A stretch of DNA of 12,972 nucleotides, taken from contig CABURV010000048.1 of assembly GCA_902494035.1 (NCBI GenBank), positions 1-12,972 of the forward strand, read 5' to 3'. The stretch comes from an uncultured Collinsella sp. Lineage in GTDB: Bacteria; Actinomycetota; Coriobacteriia; Coriobacteriales; Coriobacteriaceae. The stretch's first letter is position 1, and the number at the start of each line of letters is the position of its first letter. The translations under genes were made by a program, and so were the position numbers. Of this stretch, positions 7,000-12,385 are shown piece after piece. The notes below the pieces were generated by a model, which saw only the letters and a program-made list of their open reading frames with translations, ran no database searches and had not been told where the DNA came from.

Positions 7000-7515
7000 T
7001 TATTCCGCCAAGCCGTCGGCTTTGGCAATTTCATTTGTCGAGCCGTCCTGATAGGTAATCTTGACATGCTCCACCTCGGACACCGTAACACCCGACGGAG
7101 GCTCAAGACGCCATTCCGTCAGCGCGATATCCATCGTCGTGGGCACATCCCCTTTATCTTTGAGCTCGACTGAAAGCGTCTTAAGCGACGCATCGAAGGT
7201 CACGCGCTCGATCTCTTCACCAGGAATGGAACCACCGCTTAGCTGCAGCTGGACAAATCCATCGCACGGATACCAATAGTCGCCGGGAGCTGCCACCGTG
7301 TTACCGCCAGCGACCTTCACCGTCATGATCGGTAGGCTATCATCAGCCTCGAACTCCCAGGCGGCGGCGCCGCGACCGCCAAACGTCCAGATACAAAAGG
7401 CAATCACCAGCACGGCAAGCACCGCAAAACCAATCGCGACAAGGCCATGGTGTGCGCGGCTTTCCTCAGCCGATACATCCCATTGTGTCTCTCGATATAG
7501 ATGCTTGTCTTCCAT
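7000..7515 (-). CDS. Hypothetical single-pass membrane protein (171 aa)
   Basis: I do not recognise a family. The protein has a short polar N-terminus (about residues 1-22), one strongly hydrophobic segment (about 24-45, GLVAIGFAVLAVLVIAFCIW), then a soluble domain of about 125 residues with several beta-like stretches and few cysteines (one, in YPCDG). The basic/acidic balance around the segment does not clearly fix orientation, but the large C-terminal domain is probably outside the cell. The start is ATG 7515-7513, with GGGGAGG 5 nt upstream; the longer reading frame to 7695 would overlap the TPP riboswitch and is rejected. The gene is divergent from thiC and shares its promoter region, and is convergent with yaaA. 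No function is proposed. Confidence 0.72.
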   Translation of the reverse strand: MEDKHLYRETQWDVSAEESRAHHGLVAIGFAVLAVLVIAFCIWTFGGRGAAAWEFEADDSLPIMTVKVAGGNTVAAPGDYWYPCDGFVQLQLSGGSIPGEEIERVTFDASLKTLSVELKDKGDVPTTMDIALTEWRLEPPSGVTVSEVEHVKITYQDGSTNEIAKADGLAE

Positions 7516-7540
7516 GTTCGCCTCCCCACAGGCACGCTCG

Positions 7541-7571
7541 TTGGCCCAATCGTACCCATTCAGGCTATACT
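7541..7571 (+). promoter_or_regulatory. Candidate thiC promoter
   Basis: TATACT at 7566-7571 is a good -10 and places the start of transcription at about 7578, roughly 8-10 nt before the TPP aptamer. The best -35 by eye is TTGGCC (7541-7546), with a long 19-bp spacer. The same -10 reads AGTATA on the other strand, where the divergent membrane-protein gene needs a promoter. Confidence 0.45.
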
Positions 7572-7585
7572 TGAGCCCATGACAT

Positions 7586-7680
7586 AACGGGGAGCTTGCA
7601 GGACAGGACGGCAGGCTGAGATTGGGCGCGCCCGCCCTGACCCGCAAACCTGATATGGGTAATGCCAACGAAGGGAGCCG
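7586..7680 (+). promoter_or_regulatory. TPP riboswitch (THI element) controlling thiC
   Basis: The conserved parts of the thiamine pyrophosphate aptamer occur in the right order: GGGGAGC (7589-7595), GGCTGAGA (7614-7621), ACCC (7640-7643), ACCTGAT (7648-7654), then GGGTAATGCCAACGAAGGGA (7657-7676). The 5' arm AGCTTGC can pair with GCAGGCT to make P2, and ACGG (7587-7590) can pair with CCGT (7678-7681) near the base. The final AAGGGAG is both a conserved part of the aptamer and the thiC ribosome binding site, 8 nt before the ATG. I infer that TPP binding masks this site and stops thiC translation. No terminator hairpin separates aptamer and gene, which supports translational control. Confidence 0.93.
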
Positions 7681-7685
7681 TGCCA

Positions 7686-9020
7686 ATGAGCACACAGACC
7701 GAGTCCAAGCTCGTCACGCAAATCGACTTCGCCCGCGCCGGGCAGATCACACCGCAGATGAAGGAGGTCGCCGAGCGCGAGCATCGCGACCCCGAGTACA
7801 TCCGCGAGCGCGTGGCCGACGGCCGCATCGCCATTCCTGCCAACATCGTACATATCAAAAAGGGCATGCGCGCCTTTGGTGTCGGTGAGGGCCTGTCCAC
7901 CAAGGTCAATGTCAACTTGGGCATCTCGGGCGACAAGGCCGATGCCGCCGAGGAATGGAAGAAGGTCAAGATTGCCGAGGACTTTGGCGCCGACGCCATC
8001 ATGGACCTCTCCAACTCGGGCAAGACACGTCAGTTCCGCCAGCAGCTCATCGACGAGACGCCGCTCATGGTGGGCACCGTCCCCATGTACGACGCCATCG
8101 GCTACATGGAAAAGCCGCTGGTCAAGCTTACCAAGGACGACCTGTTCGAGGTCGTGCGCGCGCACGCCGAGGACGGCGTGGACTTTATGACCATCCACTG
8201 TGGCATCAACAAGTCGGTCACCAAGACCTTTAAGGAGACCGGCCGCCTGATGAACATCGTGAGCCGCGGCGGCTCGCTGCTGTTTGGCTGGATGGAGGTC
8301 ACCGGTAACGAGAACCCGTTCTATGAGTTCTACGACGAGTTGCTCGAGATTTGCCACGAGTACGACGTGACGATCTCGCTCGGCGACTCCTGTCGCCCGG
8401 GCTGCCTCTACGATTCCAACGATGCCACCGAGACCGCCGAGATGATCGAGCTGGGCAAGCTGTGCAAGCGCGCCTGGGCTGCCGGCGTTCAGGTTATGGT
8501 CGAGGGACCGGGCCACATGGCGCTCGACGAGATCGCCGCCAACATGAAGCTGCAGAAACGCCTGTGCCACAACGCCCCGTTCTATGTGCTGGGGCCGCTG
8601 GTGACCGATATCGGTGTGGGCTACGACCACATCACCGCAGCCATCGGCGGCGCCATCTCCGCGAGCTCGGGCGCCGACTTCCTGTGCTACGTGACGCCCG
8701 CCGAGCACCTGTGCCTGCCCAACGCCCAGGATGTGCTCGACGGCCTTATGGCCACTAAGATTGCCGCACACGCCGCCGACATCGCCAAGAAGGTGCCCCA
8801 CGCCCGCGACATGGACGACAAGATGGGCCAGGCGCGCCGCAAACTCGACTGGGATGCCATGTGGAAGTGTGCACTCGACCCGGTCACCGGTAAGAAGCGC
8901 TACGAGGAGTCTCCTGCCGCCACTGAGGGCACTTGCACCATGTGCGGCAAGATGTGCGCCGTCCGCACCGTCAACAAGGTGTTCGAAGGCACGACAATCG
9001 ACCTCGGTATGGAGGATTAG
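7686..9020 (+). CDS. thiC: Phosphomethylpyrimidine synthase ThiC, short form (444 aa)
   Basis: ThiC is a radical SAM enzyme that rearranges aminoimidazole ribotide to 4-amino-5-hydroxymethyl-2-methylpyrimidine phosphate (HMP-P), the pyrimidine of thiamine. Visible family blocks: GVGEGLSTKVNVNLGIS, GADAIMDLSNSG, TVPMYDAIGY, DFMTIHCGIN, VSRGGSLLFGWM, VTISLGDSCRPGCLYDSND, VQVMVEGPGHMALDEI, FYVLGPLVTDIGVGYDHITAAIGGA and FLCYVTPAEHL. The C-terminal cluster cysteines are C417, C420 and C424 (CTMCGKMC). It is the short type, without the roughly 100-200-residue N-terminal extension of the Escherichia coli and plant enzymes. I chose ATG 7686 because the riboswitch-borne AAGGGAG is 8 nt upstream; an in-frame ATG at 7662 lies inside the aptamer and is unlikely. 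Followed by thiD after 179 bp. Confidence 0.96.
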   Translation: MSTQTESKLVTQIDFARAGQITPQMKEVAEREHRDPEYIRERVADGRIAIPANIVHIKKGMRAFGVGEGLSTKVNVNLGISGDKADAAEEWKKVKIAEDFGADAIMDLSNSGKTRQFRQQLIDETPLMVGTVPMYDAIGYMEKPLVKLTKDDLFEVVRAHAEDGVDFMTIHCGINKSVTKTFKETGRLMNIVSRGGSLLFGWMEVTGNENPFYEFYDELLEICHEYDVTISLGDSCRPGCLYDSNDATETAEMIELGKLCKRAWAAGVQVMVEGPGHMALDEIAANMKLQKRLCHNAPFYVLGPLVTDIGVGYDHITAAIGGAISASSGADFLCYVTPAEHLCLPNAQDVLDGLMATKIAAHAADIAKKVPHARDMDDKMGQARRKLDWDAMWKCALDPVTGKKRYEESPAATEGTCTMCGKMCAVRTVNKVFEGTTIDLGMED

Positions 9021-9057
9021 CTTTTACGAGGCAATCCAGTATGTCTGCTGCAACGCC

Positions 9058-9095
9058 CGTCAATTGTTGACGTGTGAACATTTGCTAACATTTGC
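9058..9095. repeat. Inverted and direct short repeats downstream of thiC
   Basis: CGTCAA and TTGACG form a perfect inverted repeat with a 3-bp centre (9058-9072). Immediately after it, AACATTTGC occurs twice in tandem (9077-9085 and 9087-9095), 10 bp apart, one helical turn. This pattern could be a regulator binding site, but no promoter is tightly associated with it. Confidence 0.4.
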
Positions 9096-9113
9096 GTAAA
9101 GATTGCACCACCC

Positions 9114-9154
9114 GCCCGGGATCGGCATGCAGCCGGCCCGGGCAACTTTATAAT
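9114..9154 (+). promoter_or_regulatory. GC-rich hairpin followed by TATAAT, between thiC and thiD
   Basis: GCCCGGG (9114-9120) pairs with CCCGGGC (9137-9143), with an inner GGC/GCC pair around ATGCA. The 3' side reads AACTTTATAATG. The hairpin could end thiC transcripts although its T run is short. TATAAT (9149-9154) is a perfect -10 sequence about 46 nt before the thiD ATG, but no -35 lies at 16-18 bp. The region is therefore either a weak terminator, the thiD promoter, or both. Confidence 0.4.
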
Positions 9155-9199
9155 GCAGGTAGAAGACCCATTTGAATCCAACCGAACAAGGGAGCGAAC

Positions 9200-10030
9200 A
9201 TGGATCGTAGTAAGGTACCTGCCGTCCTGTCTATCGCTGGATCCGATTCCAGCGGCGGCGCCGGCATTCAGGCCGACATTAAGACCATCACGGCCCACCG
9301 TCTGTATGCCGAGACGGCCATCACCGCCATCACAGCGCAAAACACACTGGGCGTCACCGCCGTGCAGGATATCTCGCCAGATATCGTAGCCGCGCAAATT
9401 GACGCCGTTTTTGACGATATCCGCCCGAGCGCCGTCAAGATCGGCATGGTTTCGTCTGTCGAGATTATCGAAGTTATCGCCGACCGCCTGAACGCATGGA
9501 ACGTAACCAACTTGGTCGTCGATCCCGTTATGGTCGCCACTTCGGGCGCTCGCCTCATTGCCGAGGACGCCGCTGAGGCGCTCACGCGTCGCCTGTTCCC
9601 GCTGGCGACCGTCATCACGCCCAACATTCCCGAGGCCATGGCGCTGCTCGACTACGAGGTCGATTCCGAGCGCACACAGCAAAACGCTGCCATGCTCCTC
9701 ACCCGCCGCTTTGGCTGCGCGTCCCTCGTTAAGGGCGGGCATTTTGTCAACGAGGCCAACGACGTGCTGGCCGAACCCGCGCCGCTCGATGACGAGGGTA
9801 ACCACCTGGGCGATCCGCTCACCACGTGGTTCCGCCACAAGCGCATCGAGACCGGCAACACGCATGGCACCGGCTGCACGCTCTCGTCCGCCATCGCCTG
9901 CGCATTGGCACAAGGCATGGATCTTGCCGACGCCGTCAACGCCGGCAAGGCCTACCTAACCGGTGCTCTCGCCGCCGGCTTTGACATGGGCAAAGGTTCC
10001 GGCCCCGTCAACCACATGTGGCAGTACTAA
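9200..10030 (+). CDS. thiD: Bifunctional hydroxymethylpyrimidine kinase / phosphomethylpyrimidine kinase ThiD (276 aa)
   Basis: ThiD phosphorylates HMP to HMP-P and HMP-P to HMP-PP, the pyrimidine donor for thiamine phosphate synthase; it is a cytoplasmic ribokinase-fold enzyme. Seen in the sequence: the N-terminal GSDSSGGAGIQADIKT block (14-29), ITAITAQNT, VKIGMVSS, VVDPVMVATSGARL, ITPNIPEAMALL, LVKGGH and the C-terminal anion-hole block GNTHGTGCTLSSAIA with G223, G225 and C226. Length is normal. The ATG has AAGGGAG 5-6 nt upstream. It follows thiC on the same strand and uses the product of ThiC; no TPP aptamer of its own is visible, so it depends on thiC transcription or its own promoter. 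A pyridoxal kinase of the same fold is the alternative, less likely given the neighbour. Confidence 0.95.
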   Translation: MDRSKVPAVLSIAGSDSSGGAGIQADIKTITAHRLYAETAITAITAQNTLGVTAVQDISPDIVAAQIDAVFDDIRPSAVKIGMVSSVEIIEVIADRLNAWNVTNLVVDPVMVATSGARLIAEDAAEALTRRLFPLATVITPNIPEAMALLDYEVDSERTQQNAAMLLTRRFGCASLVKGGHFVNEANDVLAEPAPLDDEGNHLGDPLTTWFRHKRIETGNTHGTGCTLSSAIACALAQGMDLADAVNAGKAYLTGALAAGFDMGKGSGPVNHMWQY

Positions 10031-10042
10031 GCCCCGTCCCAA

Positions 10043-10079
10043 AACCACCGCAAAGGGGACAGGCACCTTTGCGGTGGTT
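10043..10079. repeat. Palindrome with CCACCGCAA arms, left flank of the hairpin array
   Basis: AACCACCGCAAAGG (10043-10056) and its exact complement (10066-10079) form a 14-bp stem with the loop GGACAGGCA. It lies 12 bp after the thiD stop and may end thiD transcripts, although the plus strand has no T tract; on the minus strand the stem is followed by TTTTGGG. A degenerate copy lies at 10323-10349, and a related stem at 6062-6124. Confidence 0.75.
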
Positions 10080-10087
10080 CCCACAAA

Positions 10088-10307
10088 CATCTCAATCTAT
10101 AACAGTTAGAGTCCATTTTTCGGCCCACCTGTTACAGATCGAGACATTCAAATTCCGCTGAGAAGATAATCTAGATCTGTAACAGTAACTCGGCAAAATC
10201 GACCCTAGATGTTACAGAACGAGACAAACGACCGATATCGATCTAAATAATCTCAATCTGTAACATCTAGCCCGTTTTCAGCCTTAGAACTGTTACAGAT
10301 CAAGACA
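10088..10307. repeat. Array of six 17-bp repeats in alternating orientation, about 40 bp apart
   Basis: The consensus is TGTTACAGATCGAGACA. Plus-orientation copies lie at 10130-10146, 10210-10226 and 10291-10307. Reverse-orientation copies lie at 10088-10104, 10168-10184 and 10249-10265. Starts of same-orientation copies are 80 or 81 bp apart. Each reverse copy pairs with the plus copy 42 bp downstream to form a hairpin with a 25-nt loop, so the block is three hairpin units. Spacers are 21-25 bp and differ from each other. There is no ORF. It fills most of the 330-bp gap between thiD and the convergent esterase. Function is unknown; it might be a structured RNA, a multi-site protein target, or a tandemly amplified palindromic element. 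Confidence 0.85.
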
Positions 10308-10322
10308 AACAAACGAAACAAG

Positions 10323-10349
10323 CCACCGCAAGGGCACCTTTGTGGTGGT
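10323..10349 (-). terminator. Palindrome at the end of the SGNH gene, right flank of the hairpin array
   Basis: CCACCGCAAGG (10323-10333) pairs with CCTTTGTGGTGG (10338-10349) with one bulged base and one G-U pair. It is a degenerate relative of the 10043-10079 palindrome. On the minus strand it lies 11 bp after the SGNH stop codon and is followed by the T-rich CTTGTTTCGTTTG, so it probably serves as the terminator of that gene. Confidence 0.55.
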
Positions 10350-10360
10350 TTGGGGTCGCG

Positions 10361-11020
10361 CTACTCACCGAGCATCTCTTGGAGCTTGGCTGCCACGGCG
10401 TGACCCAGGCTCTCGTGGCTTTCGGGCATCATATGCAGATAGTCGATATCGCCCGGCTCGGCAAACTCGGCGGCATTCAAAAAGTCGCAGCCAAACTGCT
10501 CTGCCACGCGCGCATAGTACTCGCCAAAATGCTCAGATGCCTCAACGGAATGCTCGTCAAAGTCGGTCATATACACATCGGCGATCTGCGGCTTGATCTT
10601 GATAGGAGCCATCAGCAGAATGCGCGGACAAGGCGCAGCGTCGGTCCACGGAAACGCGCGGACGACGCGAATCAGTGCCATGGCGCCACGGGCGATATCG
10701 GAAGCTGTCACGTTAAAGACCGTCTTACAGTCGTTGGTGCCCAGCATGATCACAATGGCGTCCAGCGGCTTATGGGCCTCGAGCAGCATCGGAAGCGCGC
10801 GAATGCCGTTGAGGTTAGTGTCCAGATGGCACATATCGTCGCGCACCGTCGTGCGGCCGTTAAGCCCCTCCTCAATCACATGCCAGCCCTCGCCCAGGTC
10901 ACGCTGCGCCACGCCGCACCAGCGCACATCCTGCGCATAGCGCACCGCGGTGCCATCGCGCATACCAGCCGGATCATAGCCATAGGTATTGCTGTCACCA
11001 AAGCACAGAACGTTTTTCAT
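10361..11020 (-). CDS. SGNH/GDSL-type esterase (219 aa)
   Basis: This is a cytoplasmic SGNH hydrolase, a serine esterase or lipase-like enzyme; no signal peptide is visible. Block I is FGDSNTYGYDP with catalytic S10, the oxyanion glycine block is LNGRTT (G55), block III is GTND with N96, and the catalytic Asp and His are probably D193 and H196 in IDYLHM. The arrangement resembles aryl or acetyl esterases of the GDSL type. I chose ATG 11020-11018 because AAGGAAGGG lies about 6 nt upstream and the GDS block follows after seven residues, as in the family; the longer frame to 11116 runs through a terminator. Substrate (carbohydrate acetyl esters or short acyl esters) is not predictable. It lies downstream of the macrodomain gene but behind a strong terminator. 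Confidence 0.88.
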   Translation of the reverse strand: MKNVLCFGDSNTYGYDPAGMRDGTAVRYAQDVRWCGVAQRDLGEGWHVIEEGLNGRTTVRDDMCHLDTNLNGIRALPMLLEAHKPLDAIVIMLGTNDCKTVFNVTASDIARGAMALIRVVRAFPWTDAAPCPRILLMAPIKIKPQIADVYMTDFDEHSVEASEHFGEYYARVAEQFGCDFLNAAEFAEPGDIDYLHMMPESHESLGHAVAAKLQEMLGE

Positions 11021-11039
11021 CGTAAGCCCTTCCTTTAGT

Positions 11040-11072
11040 AAAAAGCCGACGGGAGCAGCCCTCCCGCCGGCT
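11040..11072 (-). terminator. Rho-independent terminator between the macrodomain and SGNH genes
   Basis: On the minus strand AGCCGGCGGGAG (11072-11061) pairs with CTCCCGTCGGCT (11055-11044) over 12 positions with one G-U pair, loop GGCTG, followed by TTTTT. The hairpin lies 25 bp after the macrodomain stop codon and its T tract ends about 20 bp before the SGNH start codon. Confidence 0.88.
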
Positions 11073-11097
11073 CGACCTATCTGTCGGCACGTACCGA

Positions 11098-12246
11098 TTA
11101 CAGGTACTTGCGCCAATCGTCATCGTCCTCATCGTCCTCGGCGGCAGCCTGGGCCTGCTCGGCGGCGCGAGCAGCCGCAGCGCGTGCGGCAACCTGGGCA
11201 TAGGACTCCTCGTTGCGCTCGGGGAAGCTTGCCAGCACGTGCTCGAACTTGGCAAAATCCTCATCCCAGCGCGTAGAGGGCACGGCAAAGAACACCTGCT
11301 TGACCTTAAAGTCGCCCGATGCGAGCTCCTTGCGGAAGAGCTCGGCCACGGCCTCGGCGTCGAAGCCGTTGTTGTCGCAACCCCAAGCACCCAGTACGAG
11401 CTTCTCGCGACCCAGCTCGTCGCAGATGGCAAGCGCAAAGCGGATGCGATCGCGCAGAGCGTCAAGCAAGGCATCGTCGCTCACGCGATACTCCTGGCGG
11501 GCACGCTTGGCGTTGGGCGCGGCGGCCACGATTACGTCGGCATAGGCGTGCACATGGTTGCGATCGAAGCGCACCGCGGGCACCACCAGCGCACGGTTGC
11601 GGTACAGCTCGCAGTTGATGTTGCGGCGACGGTTCTCACCGTACCACTTACGCTGCTTGTCGAGTACGTTGTACAGGTACGAATCGGCGCAGAGCGTCGC
11701 CTCCTGGCCCAGGTAACCCTGGATATAGCCGCCGCCCGGATTGGTAAACGAGGCAAAGGCAAGCACAGCCATATCGCAGAACTGCGCATAGCCGCGGCCG
11801 TTATCGAGGATTGCCTGCGTGGCGGAGGCATCAAGCACAGTGACCTCGGGCAGGGCCGGAGCAGCCTCCTCCGCGGGCGCGGACTCAGCCTCGTCGGCCA
11901 ACTCGGTGGACTCGAGCGCCACCTCGGGCTCGACCGCGGTCTCCACCTCGGCAGCCTCTACCTCGGCAGCGTCAGCCTCGGCAGCATCGGCCTCCACAGC
12001 CTCGGCAGCCTGCTCCTCAGCAGCCGCCGCCTTCTGGGCCTTGGCCTTCATCGCCGCGACAAAACCGGCAGGCATACCATCGAACTCGCGTACGCCGGCA
12101 AGCGAACGCTCGATGTCCTTGGCGCAGGCCTCGGACACAGCCGCCACATGGCGCTCGGCGGCCTTGGCACGCGCCTCGCGCTTGGGATTGGGCTGACCCG
12201 CTCGGTTAGACCTGCGGTTACGGTTCCTGTTGTCGACATCTGCCAT
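11098..12246 (-). CDS. Microbial-PARG-like macrodomain protein (TIGR02452/DUF2263 type), 382 aa
   Basis: The C-terminal two thirds resemble microbial poly(ADP-ribose) glycohydrolases, enzymes with a macrodomain fold that remove ADP-ribose. Visible are MAVLAFASFTNPGGGYIQGYLGQEATLC (160-187), with the GGG loop at 171-173 and then QEA at 181-183, later VVPAVRF, VIVAAAPNA and LVLGAWGCDNNGF. The usual signature is GGG, 6-8 residues, then QEE; here the second glutamate, which is the catalytic one in the family, is alanine. Residues 1-30 are basic (NRNRNRRSNR), 71-134 are an Ala/Glu-rich disordered linker, and the tail is acidic (EDDEDDDD). ATG 12246 has GAAAGG about 9 nt upstream. It may bind ADP-ribose without cleaving it. 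The family call is from motifs only. Confidence 0.8.
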   Translation of the reverse strand: MADVDNRNRNRRSNRAGQPNPKREARAKAAERHVAAVSEACAKDIERSLAGVREFDGMPAGFVAAMKAKAQKAAAAEEQAAEAVEADAAEADAAEVEAAEVETAVEPEVALESTELADEAESAPAEEAAPALPEVTVLDASATQAILDNGRGYAQFCDMAVLAFASFTNPGGGYIQGYLGQEATLCADSYLYNVLDKQRKWYGENRRRNINCELYRNRALVVPAVRFDRNHVHAYADVIVAAAPNAKRARQEYRVSDDALLDALRDRIRFALAICDELGREKLVLGAWGCDNNGFDAEAVAELFRKELASGDFKVKQVFFAVPSTRWDEDFAKFEHVLASFPERNEESYAQVAARAAAARAAEQAQAAAEDDEDDDDWRKYL

Positions 12247-12312
12247 ACGTGGCCACCTTTCCTGTCGCTGCCGCTATCGGCTTTTTCCCATCCATGATAC
12301 CCCGCCACGCAC

Positions 12313-12341
12313 AAAAAAGACGGCCCCGAAGGACCGCCTTT
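12313..12341 (-). terminator. Rho-independent terminator of the Bax-inhibitor-1 family gene
   Basis: On the minus strand AAAGGCGGTCC pairs with GGGCCGTCTTT around a TTCG tetraloop, with two G-U pairs in the core, and continues into a run of six T. It lies about 45 bp after the stop codon at 12386 and 66 bp before the macrodomain gene, so the two genes are transcribed separately. Between it and the macrodomain start I see TATCAT as a possible -10, without a clear -35. Confidence 0.9.
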
Positions 12342-12385
12342 CGTATCGTTTTACCGTGTCCGGCAGGAAGCGTCGCAACGCCACG

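Noticed and set aside
7560..8801. 413-codon minus-strand ORF opposite thiC
   Set aside because: A shadow of thiC that would also run across the TPP aptamer; no recognisable domain.
9040..9069. Nine-codon ORF (ATG TCT GCT...) after thiC as a leader peptide for thiD
   Set aside because: Weak ribosome binding site, no codon bias related to thiamine, and it would end within an inverted repeat; most likely chance.
10088..10307. CRISPR array
   Set aside because: Repeats are only 17 bp, imperfect and alternate in orientation; spacers are 21-25 bp, and no cas genes are present in the window.
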